Shown piece by piece: positions 31,901-40,360 of a stretch of DNA of 50,642 nucleotides (within the stretch, counting starts at the first letter, position 1; the number at the start of each line of letters is the position of its first letter). This DNA is from a virus: the IMG/VR virus record IMGVR_UViG_3300030098_005849, positions 1-50,642 of that record; one strand, 5' to 3'. Below the pieces are notes generated by a model. That model saw nothing but the letters and a program-made list of their open reading frames with translations. It had not been told where the DNA came from and ran no database searches. The position numbers and the translations under genes are program-made.

Positions 31901-33957
31901 AAAATGCAGGATTGTTTGTAGGTTTGCATTTACAATACGATTCCCTTAAATGGGATCAAGCCTACATTTACAGAAGTGTAAAAACAGAAACAGCGGGAGG
32001 AACATTCTCTTCCTCTGTTATGCACTTAGACAATGTTATTACCTTAGAGGATCATCGAATCATGGGACCTGCTGATATTGGGGGGAACCCTACTCAAGAA
32101 GATTCAGCTATGTATCCTTTATGGCAAACTTGTACTGAAGTAGGTTCAGAAGATGATTGCCGATACAGACAAGCAGTTTACTTCTATGAGTTAGATGATA
32201 AACAATTAATCTTCCAAGATGTATATACTGATAAAACTATCTTTGATGAGAAGATGCCTTTTGGTGGAGCAGCCATTATGTATGAAAATACATTGTTGGT
32301 ATCTAATATTGATTGCACTACTACAACAACTAATAATTCAAGTTCACAACAGTTTAGAAACTTAGGTGAAGTAAGATGGTCTTCTTTGTATGAGCCAAGT
32401 CCTGAGTTGTTTCCAGTATCTAATTACTATGTTCCCGAAGCTTCTTCCAATCCAATCATTCGATTTGAAAAAACAGGAGCAAATGTAATAGGGTTTGCTA
32501 GAGATAAAATTTATCACTTACGAAAACAATCTACCAATATTGGTGGATACATGAAGATTTCAGAAATGCACGAAGGCTATGGAATTGTAAATGAACATTG
32601 TGCAGCCTCAGTAGGAACTTCTGTTTATTTCATTACTCATAAAGGTTTAAAATCTATAGACGCCAGGGGACAGTTAGATGATGTCAAAGGTGTTGATTAC
32701 CTTCTGATGCATGAGTGGAGATCGTACATTAGAAACTTAAGACTTTCTTTTGATGCTCAAATGGGAGCTTTGTTTATTCTTAATCCTGATACTAAAGAAG
32801 CAGCTATCTTTTGGTTTAACACAGGTCGAATTACTAGATACAAAGATTTACCTTTTGATTTTACAAGATCAGGGTTTTTTCCTTATAGTCTAGAAGCTTC
32901 TTTAACAGGAAGTGCTTTGACTACTGCAGCTGCTACAGAACGAGATGAACGAGCTTTTTTTGTACAAAACTATCCTTATACAGGAGATGGAAGTGGAGAT
33001 TTATGGAATGCCAGCGATGCTACTTTTAGTAGTACTAAGTGGGCTCCTCGAATCTACAGGTATCGATTTGAAAGAGATTCAGTTATTGCATCTAGCACGG
33101 CATCAGATACCATAAATGGAAGTAATAGAATTACCACTCTTTTGTATCCTGGAGATACCCGTTTTACGGTACATGCTTTAGCAGCAGCTGGATCAGGGGT
33201 AGATGACAATGTATTCATTATCAGCCTTTCCAATTCCAATACCGATTACATGTCAACAGGAGGCAATGCCTTTAGACCCCGTCCAATATCTACAGAAGGT
33301 AGTTTGAATTGGGTGGGATCTTATGTTTATATCCTTTCTAATCCAGGAACTACAGGTGCTATTGGTGATAAGGCCCAGGTTTTAAAGGTCACAAAAGCTG
33401 GTCAAGCGGGGGCAGATGGCACTTATGATCAAATTTATATCAAGTTTGATAGCTCTACATCCGATGCAAATGCTATGAAAAGTGGGACTAGGATAGGATT
33501 ATCGCCTGTTTACACAAGGTTTATTGCCCATCCTGTTATTACAACTTCTTCTATTACAGGTAATCCTTTAGAGCAAGCTTCTGATTACCACAAGACAAAA
33601 CATATCGATTCAATAGGGGCAAGTATCGTAGATATTTCAAGTCCCATTAAAGGTTTTACAGCAGAACAACATACTCCAATAGATGATTCTTATCTCTTAG
33701 GAGTCTTTCAAGGAAACGATACAGCTCCTGTTTCATCAGCTCCCCCCAAAGATTTCAATGGGGATCAAGTGAGGTCTTTCTTAGATGAATTAGGAAATGG
33801 AATTTGGGTTCCTATTGGAGATGGATTGGGTGTACAATCCCAAGTGTTATCTCCATTCTTTTCTTCCTTCTGTCCTGACGTTGATTTTAGATTGCTATCC
33901 TTGGTAGCCGATGGTAAAATCGCTTCAACCTACACTAATGAAAGGCGGGACGCATAA
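28945..33957 (+). CDS. Large tail protein, nozzle-like, with repeated inserted domains
   Basis: The product of 1670 residues starts MAETIRRDLTWVYPTVEISQ. The second half reads like a beta-propeller tail nozzle (T7 gp12-type): GEVRWSSLYEPSPELFPVSN, IGFARDKIYHLRK, SVYFITHKGLKSIDARG. Inserted in the first half are related beta modules. One, at about 278 to 378, has ITIISTDGTSKTFIAKSSVT through VTIEQAVGGFAGNSTI; another is at about 726 to 840 (ETIILVDSSGTSTTF through LTQKLAGAQGNTVITSN). A split copy lies at about 228 to 250 and 389 to 456. Related modules occur in the leftward gene at 2359. TAATG junctions at both ends. Confidence 0.7.
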   Translation: MAETIRRDLTWVYPTVEISQDQRVPRPAVGRRYASELTGFDGSVSGGLRPASGFEHIHTLDGFTAADVDTSSNHDETSVNHGIWPVTFVMKDANKSAFGFVYRMARKAGATTCDIFLDYYNAECGAWNTVLLVDGAAINYADSDDSPCSTSGSIVSSTPIEVTTFGMLLYVFVKGRTPYRFYLKKCGDLAYLNSGSATCAEGYAGTATPLVAATATLTVGGQISASTPGGTIHSIKIVDGAGTTQEYHGATSGNPGDLTKAKMDFTFDNTAPANDQTITIISTDGTSKTFIAKSSVTDGTLDGSNVVFSRDGVGASNHAASFITAVTHANGLGSKVTCTQGGGKVTIEQAVGGFAGNSTITKSASFTTADAPPATFTGGGCKYINTGTTNAAHAYNLEQAIKSSGGHAGQILVTRAAGSNVLTLKQKRKGTSGNTTMVSTGTSNITLTAQFSGGAGTYCNDGTTQYENLTTPTDPPGPGAKPVLYSPPETDPYVALSINTERHDSSNSAWGKVSIYDTDPIKTWDLRWKNKTKGYYEELNNTPPYHTILNVNETTGFTDTLSHLENAYFFIGIAHGTSAVTGSNLSDKTFKLRDSNYTIDGNVEDAYNTASFWFNNSSAYTTAHTNDTHYALPTQAQSIAGPTAIDCTGSEAAEDGVCPSMSMISVQNIETVANTTNDSDIANYRIMKAIQNSINNATNLDMTAVPFLTGATSTSKPASNGTAASGSITIAGSIDVSELNGETIILVDSSGTSTTFTWDTSVATETGTNIGISGISDADEGGVATRLLNTINNYYASNDEGITATTTTTGVVTLTQKLAGAQGNTVITSNSASAEISATSNFSGGNGDYFLKISQNALGTNGHTPIDVNADLENEAGVYFLSTATVHSDNLLATNDTLSNGGAASGNTGTFARTPIKLEAGNYTFSVQFVNSFTKLRSGLSEIAQMSTEDFRGYGVNPNNVTDGVTAYDSFSQDFSGILTTVPTAENAGLFVGLHLQYDSLKWDQAYIYRSVKTETAGGTFSSSVMHLDNVITLEDHRIMGPADIGGNPTQEDSAMYPLWQTCTEVGSEDDCRYRQAVYFYELDDKQLIFQDVYTDKTIFDEKMPFGGAAIMYENTLLVSNIDCTTTTTNNSSSQQFRNLGEVRWSSLYEPSPELFPVSNYYVPEASSNPIIRFEKTGANVIGFARDKIYHLRKQSTNIGGYMKISEMHEGYGIVNEHCAASVGTSVYFITHKGLKSIDARGQLDDVKGVDYLLMHEWRSYIRNLRLSFDAQMGALFILNPDTKEAAIFWFNTGRITRYKDLPFDFTRSGFFPYSLEASLTGSALTTAAATERDERAFFVQNYPYTGDGSGDLWNASDATFSSTKWAPRIYRYRFERDSVIASSTASDTINGSNRITTLLYPGDTRFTVHALAAAGSGVDDNVFIISLSNSNTDYMSTGGNAFRPRPISTEGSLNWVGSYVYILSNPGTTGAIGDKAQVLKVTKAGQAGADGTYDQIYIKFDSSTSDANAMKSGTRIGLSPVYTRFIAHPVITTSSITGNPLEQASDYHKTKHIDSIGASIVDISSPIKGFTAEQHTPIDDSYLLGVFQGNDTAPVSSAPPKDFNGDQVRSFLDELGNGIWVPIGDGLGVQSQVLSPFFSSFCPDVDFRLLSLVADGKIASTYTNERRDA

Positions 33958-35291
33958 TGGCTAATGGATTCGATGCTGGTTATCAAGCTCCTGAGACTAA
34001 TCTTCAAGGGTTTTTAAATTCTAGCCAAGATTTTCTTGGTGCAGATATGGGTGATTTTACTCAAGGTCTTAATCTAAATGAGACTGAAAGAAGAGATCCT
34101 CTTGATTTTGATAGCTTTAGACAAGCGTATTTTAGTAATGAATTAGGGGAGTACGGGATTGAGCGTAGACCTAGTAGATCTACTCCTTTAGGAGGAGACT
34201 TAGGTACTAGTCAACTAGACTACGATAGATATAAAAAATCTTTTGCAGAGCAAGAAGATCGTAGGATGAGAGATGTTAATACTGGAATCCTTAAAAACAT
34301 TTTAGATACTGATTATCAAAATACTGTTGCTGCTCAACAAGCAACTATTGATATGCAAACAGGTGCTATTGCAGATTATATGGGTACTATTGATTCTATT
34401 GTAGGACAACAAGAGCAACTAGCTCAAGATGCTTATGATAGTCAAACAGGACGGGTAGATGATTATTTAGCTAATGTAGATCAGTATATTACAGATACCA
34501 CCAATCTATTAAAAGAAGGTGGCGAAAAAGTTTTTGAAGCGAGAGATCAAGCTGTTCAAGATTACGATAAAGCAATGAATGAGGCTTCTAGTAAACTTAA
34601 AAGTAATACTGACAAAATAGCAAACAAAATTGCTTCTATTGGAAAAGCTTTGCCTGATAAAGTAATGAATAGAAATAGTCTTGCAATTTCAAGCATGACT
34701 GCTGCTTTAGATAGAAAAAGAAATAATGCTCTTAACATGGTTACCTCTAATGTACGTCCTGGTGAAGAAGGTAGAGTTCAACAACAAGTAGCAGATATTA
34801 ATGATGCTTATTCTAGAAACAGTGCAGCAACCATTGGAAATGCTTTAATGCAAGGAGATGTTGCTTATAATACTGCTCTTTTCCAAGGAGCTACCATAGA
34901 AGTTTCAGCAGAAAAAACAAGACTTCAAAGCGAAATAATGGGAACTAATATAGAAATGCAAGGTGATCTTGCAAAACTAAACTGGGCAAAAGAAAAAGGA
35001 AACTATGAAATGGGTCTTCTAATGCAAGAAGCTCAGTTAAATGCTTTTGGTGTACAAGCTCAAAAAGATGCTCTTCAAAGTTACAATGCTATTGAGGGGC
35101 AAAGAACTGCAATGGTTACTGCAGCACAAAATTTACAAATTGGAGGAATGCAAACCGCAGCTGAAATGGCTTCTAAAATAGATCTTTCTCCTGTAGAGTA
35201 TGCTTCTACAATGGCAGCGTTTTTATCGTTTCAAACGATTCCTGATTTCAATACTTATATGCAACGGTTTACTCAAACCCTAACCTCATAG
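33957..35291 (+). CDS. Internal virion protein candidate, 444 residues
   Basis: Start overlaps the nozzle stop as TAATG. After an acidic, extended N-terminal part, the protein is nearly all helix (TDYQNTVAAQQATIDMQTGA, AIADYMGTIDSIVGQQEQLA) with Ala/Gln-rich coiled regions. No enzyme motif seen. In T7-like phages the genes after the nozzle encode proteins of the internal core that are ejected to form a channel through the cell envelope; composition and order fit this role. Confidence 0.6.
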   Translation: MANGFDAGYQAPETNLQGFLNSSQDFLGADMGDFTQGLNLNETERRDPLDFDSFRQAYFSNELGEYGIERRPSRSTPLGGDLGTSQLDYDRYKKSFAEQEDRRMRDVNTGILKNILDTDYQNTVAAQQATIDMQTGAIADYMGTIDSIVGQQEQLAQDAYDSQTGRVDDYLANVDQYITDTTNLLKEGGEKVFEARDQAVQDYDKAMNEASSKLKSNTDKIANKIASIGKALPDKVMNRNSLAISSMTAALDRKRNNALNMVTSNVRPGEEGRVQQQVADINDAYSRNSAATIGNALMQGDVAYNTALFQGATIEVSAEKTRLQSEIMGTNIEMQGDLAKLNWAKEKGNYEMGLLMQEAQLNAFGVQAQKDALQSYNAIEGQRTAMVTAAQNLQIGGMQTAAEMASKIDLSPVEYASTMAAFLSFQTIPDFNTYMQRFTQTLTS

Positions 35292-35301
35292 GAAAACTAC
35301 A

Positions 35302-36951
35302 ATGGTACAGCCTATATCTTCAGTTAATAAAGAAACTTTAGCAGGTCTTTCACAAGCAGCTGATCAAGCTTTTGGTCAAAAGAGCCAAGAGTTAGCTCAA
35401 CAACAAGTTCTTATTAATGCCCAACTCGAAAGAGAAAAAATGCAAAAGAGTGATGAGGCTTCTATGCGAGCTGCTCAAATGCAACAAGATAAAATGCAAA
35501 TGGAGAAAGATAAGTTTGAATATGAAAAAGGTCAAAACGAAGTCTTTCGAAAAGAACGAGATGATGCAAGAGCATTAGAGCAACAACGTTATGATGAGCA
35601 AGCTGCAATACAAAAAGAAGAAAAAGAATATCGTAGGAATAAAGACAAAAGTCAAAAGGACTATGAAAATAAATTAATGCAATACAACGCTATAAGAGAA
35701 AAGTATCAAATGCAAATAGCTGCTGCTGAAAGAGAAGGTAATATTGAAAAAGCAGCAAGCCTTGCTAGACTTGAACAACATGAGGAAACTTTATTAGAAG
35801 CAAAAACAAATTTAACAGCAAGAAAAACTGCTTTTGGTGGCGATCTGGAAACTGCTGGTAACCACGCTCTTGCTTTAATGTTACAAGAATATGCAAACTC
35901 TTCTGAAAGGTTTGAAAAGTTTAAAGGTGGAATTGCAGGAATTGCAGAGGGTTATTTAGGTGAAGGTAGTGGGATACTAGAAGTAATAAAAAATGCAGAT
36001 TTAAACACAAATGAGGGAAGAAACTCAATACAGGAATTTTTAATTAATGGTATAGGTAGTGGAGTTGTAAGAGACTTAATTGATAGAGGATATGCTGATG
36101 TTGTTTTTGAACTAGCTGGAGATGAAATATGGTCTTCTGATCCTCTTAAAAAAGAACAGTCTATAATCAATTTGCAAGAACGAGTAAATGCAGGTTTTAC
36201 TGCTGCTTTTAATGATCCTGGAGGTACTGAGTATTCAAATTTTATAAATAGCCTTCCTGATAATACTCCTTATAGAACTATCATAGATCAAATTGTTTCT
36301 GGCACTCTTTCAGAAGTAGCAGGTTTTTATGGTGGTATGGCAAGTGAAGAAATTAAAAACAATCTTTTTCCTGACACTAAAGATAGTACTTATGTTTCAG
36401 ATGAAGCATCTCGTTTTAGTAGAATTTCTACAAATATTGCTAGAAGAAGTCCTGTAGGAATGTTTTCAACAGGTAATGTAGAAGAAACTAGAAAAGCATT
36501 ACAAGTTAAATTAGATAGCCAAGCTTTAGGTATTATTATGGCAAATCCTAATTTATCTGAACCTGGTCAACTAGATGCTATTATTGCAGATTTAAGAGAT
36601 CCTTCTCAATTCTCTACTCAAACAGAACAACTATTAGGAGGTTTATATAATACTGTAGCTAACATTATAGACTTTGCTCCTACTGAAGCTGCTAGACAAA
36701 GAGTTACTCAAGCTTTTGAAAAAGCTTACGGGACAGCTACTGTTGGAGGAGAATCCCCTTTTGAAACAACAACTCGTCTAAGATTAGCAGAACTTTTAGA
36801 AACTAAAAAAGATGAACTTATAGCTATGAAAGAAGAAGATGATGCTGAAAGTGCATATGAAATGACTTCTCAAACAGTAGATGCAAGGACTAGTGACAGA
36901 ATAGCAGCACTTGAAGCACTCTTAGCTCAACAACCTGTTCCTCAGAGGTAA
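35302..36951 (+). CDS. Internal virion protein candidate, coiled coil, 549 residues
   Basis: Start ATG 35302 after AGGAAAACTACA. Residues about 20 to 170 are a Gln/Glu/Lys-rich coiled coil (LAQQQVLINAQLEREKMQKS, QMEKDKFEYEKGQNEVFRKE). The second half is helical with mixed charge (TPYRTIIDQIVSGTLSEVAG). It resembles its neighbours in style and probably belongs to the ejected internal core. No enzyme motif. Confidence 0.6.
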   Translation: MVQPISSVNKETLAGLSQAADQAFGQKSQELAQQQVLINAQLEREKMQKSDEASMRAAQMQQDKMQMEKDKFEYEKGQNEVFRKERDDARALEQQRYDEQAAIQKEEKEYRRNKDKSQKDYENKLMQYNAIREKYQMQIAAAEREGNIEKAASLARLEQHEETLLEAKTNLTARKTAFGGDLETAGNHALALMLQEYANSSERFEKFKGGIAGIAEGYLGEGSGILEVIKNADLNTNEGRNSIQEFLINGIGSGVVRDLIDRGYADVVFELAGDEIWSSDPLKKEQSIINLQERVNAGFTAAFNDPGGTEYSNFINSLPDNTPYRTIIDQIVSGTLSEVAGFYGGMASEEIKNNLFPDTKDSTYVSDEASRFSRISTNIARRSPVGMFSTGNVEETRKALQVKLDSQALGIIMANPNLSEPGQLDAIIADLRDPSQFSTQTEQLLGGLYNTVANIIDFAPTEAARQRVTQAFEKAYGTATVGGESPFETTTRLRLAELLETKKDELIAMKEEDDAESAYEMTSQTVDARTSDRIAALEALLAQQPVPQR

Positions 36952-36954
36952 AGA

Positions 36955-37290
36955 ATGAAACCTAATTATAAGACTATTAGCCATTTAAGTTGTTTAGACC
37001 ATAATGCCAGGGGAGCATCGCTCATTCCTCTGGGGGGAAAAACGAATGAGGTTATAGTTAATCTTTCAGATGAGGAAGGTATAGAAGAGATTAAAGGATC
37101 TCGTATTTATCCTAAACAGATTAGAAAGTTTCTTTGGAATAACAGAAAATCAAGAGCTTTTACTCGAAGAGAATCAGTTCTTTGGACTGCTTATATTCCT
37201 GGAACAGACACTTCTATTTTAGGAGTGGGAGCTTATACTAAAAGACGTATAGCAGAACGTTCTAAGAAGGAGATTATTTCCAATGGCTAG
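36955..37290 (+). CDS. Small basic hypothetical protein
   Basis: The product of 111 residues begins MKPNYKTISHLSCLDHNARG after AGGTAAAG. The second half is strongly basic and aromatic (YPKQIRKFLWNNRKSRAFTR, TAYIPGTDTSILGVGAYTKR). It overlaps the start of the SLOG gene by 8 bases. No family recognised; its position between internal core candidates suggests a virion or assembly role. Confidence 0.6.
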   Translation: MKPNYKTISHLSCLDHNARGASLIPLGGKTNEVIVNLSDEEGIEEIKGSRIYPKQIRKFLWNNRKSRAFTRRESVLWTAYIPGTDTSILGVGAYTKRRIAERSKKEIISNG

Positions 37291-39832
37291 AGGAAAAAGA
37301 GTAGCTATTGTTGGAAGTAGAACTGGAATAAAGCAACAACAAGTTGTTGACTTTGTAAACAGTTTGCCTGAAGGAACTATTGTTGTAAGTGGAGGTGCAA
37401 GAGGAGTTGACAAATGGGCTGAAGAGGCTGCTAGAGTTAGAGGATTAGAAGTAGATATTTATCCTGCAGATTGGAATAGACTAGGTAAAAAAGCAGGTAT
37501 GATAAGAAATAGAGATATTGTTAAAAATGCTGATGAAGTGGTAGCTTTTTGGGATGGTAAAAGTCGTGGAACAAAAAATACTATGGAGCTTGCTGAACAA
37601 GCAGGGAAATTAATTACCCCTAATCAAAAAGGAGTTACCTCAATGGCTAAAAAAACTGACCTTCCTCCAAGATATTTATCTGGTCTGCCTGAGGGAAGAG
37701 AATTAGCAGAAACTCAAAGAGAAGCAATGGGACTTCCCCCACTAGTTAAAAACACTCAACTCTACACTGCAAAAGATTTACCTCTTTTAAAAAAACTTTT
37801 ATCTAATGCTCATATTAAAGTTTTAGACTCTTATGAAAAGCAACGCCAAATGGCAGGTAAACCTACTGGAAGGAGTTTAGAGGAGAATTTGAATAATTTA
37901 AAGTTAGATGAGTTATATGATAGACAACAAAGAGTTTATAGCGATATAATGACTCGTTTAGATAAAATTATAAAAGGTTCTTCAAAACTTGGGGATGGAA
38001 GCATAGAGTTTAGAGGAGAATCTTTAAAAGATATTTTAAATTTTGAGAAAGAACAGTTTATAAAAGATTTTAAAGACGTACCTAATCCATATGATGATAA
38101 AGGTACTGATTCTATTATGCCTTCAAAATCTAAACTGCCCTCTCAAGGGTTGGGAGATTTGCCTAAACAAGTAGGTAAAAAAACTCAAACTTATACTATG
38201 AAAGATTTACCTCGTTTATATAGTATTTTAGAAAATGCTCAAAGTAAAATTGCAGACGCTTTTTATTTCCAAGACGAAATGGGATTTGAAGCAGCTTCAA
38301 AACAAACTAAAGTTTATAAAGATATAGATAAACGAATAACTGCAATTATAGAGAATCTTGAAGGTAGCAATATAGACCCTATAGGTGAAGTACAAGCTGC
38401 TGCTGGTATACGTCCGTCTCCAGCAACTAATATTCCTTATGAAGGAGAACCTTTAGAAGATATTTTAAAACGAGATCTTGAGAGAGTCCGTCCTGTTAGC
38501 CCTTCAAAAGTAGGTCCTAAAAAACCTAAAGGGTTGGGAGATTTACCTAAACCTGTATCTCCTAATATACAAAGAGCTAGAGAAAGAGCTAAACAAGCTA
38601 GGATAAATAAAGCTTTAACTCCTCCTGAATCATTAGGTCATCCTCCTCCTCAAAATCCTAGATCAGCTGGATTTGGAAGACCAGGAGGAGTAGGAGAAAT
38701 GGTAAGTGTTGAACCTGGTGGATATCCTCAAAGACCTAGAAAAGGACCTAAACCTTTTGATATTGGAATTTTTGAAGCTGATCAAATTCCTTATGAACCT
38801 AAACCTATGGAATTAGGTCCTGTTGGAAAATCAGCAGGAAGACCTCTTTTACAAATTCAAGGAACGCTTAAGATTCTTGATGATTTAAATTTAGATGATA
38901 TTAAAGGAATGAAAGAAGGAGAGTTAGTTAACCTTTTAGAAGAATTAAGAACTATTAGTGATGATGGTAAACAAATAGCAAATAGGATAAATCGTCAAGT
39001 AGATTTATCTCCTGCTGCAAAATCTAAAATTAAAAAAATATTAAAACTTGCTAATGAAAAAGCTGACGAAATAAAAGTAGAAAATCTTATGCCTTCTCCT
39101 GACGCAAGTCCAAGAATTATTAGTGAAGCAGAAGTTAAAAAAGCAACTCGAGCAGCTGTAAAGCTTGATCCTGCTGGTCGTACCCCAGGAGGAGTAGGAA
39201 CTAAACTAGGAGCTGCGGGTGAAGCCGTAGAAGATATGATGAAAATTCCAATAGATGAAGCGGGTAAACTATTATCCCAAGAAAGAATGTTACCACTTAG
39301 ATCTTCTCCTACAGCAGGAGTAGATGTCCCTGTAAATCCAGCTACATTAAATGAATTAGAAGCTAAAATTGATTTTACAGATACAACAAAATGGAGATTA
39401 ACAGGTCCTCCTGGTTCGCCAGGTGCTACTTATATGTGGATAGGGGAAGGAGATCCTCCTAAAATTACAGGAATGGAGGTTCCTGTAGGAAAAGTTTCTG
39501 AAATACAAGAAACAAAACAAAGATTCTTTAAAGGTAAAGGTGGAAAAGTATTAGGAGCGTTAGGAGCTCTTGGTGGTTTCTTTACTTTATACGATTCACT
39601 TACTGCAGGTAATAGAGAACGAAAAGCTGCACAAGCTGCTTTAGAACAATTACGTTTAAAAAGATCAATGGCAAGAAGAAATCAAGCTATGATGCCTGAT
39701 CCTGCTTCTGCAAGGTTTTTACAATTACAAGCTGCATTAGATGCTGCAAGGGAACCTCAAGGTGCTCAAAGAGGTATTTATGATACAGCACTAGGTAACT
39801 TAACTCGTACTAATATGCGGGATATAGCATAG
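37283..39832 (+). CDS. SLOG (YspA/DUF2493-type) domain fused to a long virion-type protein
   Basis: Residues 1 to about 112 are a clear SLOG/DprA-like Rossmann domain: VAIVGSRTG (7 to 15), VVSGGARGVDKWAEEAA (34 to 50), then IRNRDIVKNADEVVAFWDGK followed by SRGTKNT. Such domains bind nucleotides or their derivatives. From Met121 the protein changes to a helical, Pro-rich type with an internal repeat: TQLYTAKDLPLLKKLLSNAH and TQTYTMKDLPRLYSILENAQ, followed by GLGDLPK twice. A hydrophobic Gly segment lies near 755 to 770 (KVLGALGALGGFFTLYDSLT). Met121 has a strong ribosome site, so a short form may also be made. Total 849 residues. Confidence 0.78.
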   Translation: MARGKRVAIVGSRTGIKQQQVVDFVNSLPEGTIVVSGGARGVDKWAEEAARVRGLEVDIYPADWNRLGKKAGMIRNRDIVKNADEVVAFWDGKSRGTKNTMELAEQAGKLITPNQKGVTSMAKKTDLPPRYLSGLPEGRELAETQREAMGLPPLVKNTQLYTAKDLPLLKKLLSNAHIKVLDSYEKQRQMAGKPTGRSLEENLNNLKLDELYDRQQRVYSDIMTRLDKIIKGSSKLGDGSIEFRGESLKDILNFEKEQFIKDFKDVPNPYDDKGTDSIMPSKSKLPSQGLGDLPKQVGKKTQTYTMKDLPRLYSILENAQSKIADAFYFQDEMGFEAASKQTKVYKDIDKRITAIIENLEGSNIDPIGEVQAAAGIRPSPATNIPYEGEPLEDILKRDLERVRPVSPSKVGPKKPKGLGDLPKPVSPNIQRARERAKQARINKALTPPESLGHPPPQNPRSAGFGRPGGVGEMVSVEPGGYPQRPRKGPKPFDIGIFEADQIPYEPKPMELGPVGKSAGRPLLQIQGTLKILDDLNLDDIKGMKEGELVNLLEELRTISDDGKQIANRINRQVDLSPAAKSKIKKILKLANEKADEIKVENLMPSPDASPRIISEAEVKKATRAAVKLDPAGRTPGGVGTKLGAAGEAVEDMMKIPIDEAGKLLSQERMLPLRSSPTAGVDVPVNPATLNELEAKIDFTDTTKWRLTGPPGSPGATYMWIGEGDPPKITGMEVPVGKVSEIQETKQRFFKGKGGKVLGALGALGGFFTLYDSLTAGNRERKAAQAALEQLRLKRSMARRNQAMMPDPASARFLQLQAALDAAREPQGAQRGIYDTALGNLTRTNMRDIA
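37631..37645 (+). promoter_or_regulatory. Internal ribosome binding site and start within the SLOG fusion gene
   Basis: GGAG (37631..37634, within AAAAAGGAG) lies eight bases before an in-frame ATG at 37643, codon 121, just where the SLOG domain ends. The product would start MAKKTDLPPRYLSGLPEGRE, which reads like a natural N-terminus. There is no stop codon between the two parts. Confidence 0.7.
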
Positions 39833-39841
39833 GATTTTTAA

Positions 39842-40360
39842 ATGGCTAAGATAAAAGCAGGGCTAGATGTCTTAAGAAAATTAGGTAAAGGAGCAACAGA
39901 AGTTACTTCTGGTATGCCTACTGCTTCTCTTAAAGGAATTTCCTCTGGAGGAATAGGAGAAAAAGCTGCTGCTGCGGGAGCTCTCGGTGGGGGAGCTATC
40001 GCAGGTGGTGCTTTTCTTGGTTCTGCTGTAGGTAAACCTTTGTTAGAAGGTATTGTTAGCGATGCTTTTGTAGGAGGAACAGAAGGGGTAGATGTTCCTT
40101 TATATGGTAAAGTTTATGATTCTTCTTTTAACCAATCTATAACAGGATTAAGGTTAGCAAGGAGAAGAGAAGAAAATCTATTTCAACAGTTAGAAAAAAA
40201 ACGAGAAGAGTCTAGACGTTTAATTAGCTCTCTTGCCTTATTAAACCCCCAAAAGTACAATGAGCTTTTAGCAGGAAGAAGTCTTCCAGAAGATGCAACT
40301 GTAATTGGGGGGAGTGCAGACTTAAGTTTACTTGAACAGTTTGCAAATCAAATAGGGTAA
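39842..40360 (+). CDS. Small internal virion protein candidate with Gly/Ala segment
   Basis: Product of 172 residues starting after AGGATTTTTAA. Residues about 42 to 68 form a Gly/Ala-rich hydrophobic stretch (AAAAGALGGGAIAGGAFLGS), which could cross a membrane after ejection. A charged helix follows (LARRREENLFQQLEKKREES). Stop overlaps the next ATG as TAATG. Fits a small ejection protein such as those beside large internal core proteins. Confidence 0.55.
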   Translation: MAKIKAGLDVLRKLGKGATEVTSGMPTASLKGISSGGIGEKAAAAGALGGGAIAGGAFLGSAVGKPLLEGIVSDAFVGGTEGVDVPLYGKVYDSSFNQSITGLRLARRREENLFQQLEKKREESRRLISSLALLNPQKYNELLAGRSLPEDATVIGGSADLSLLEQFANQIG

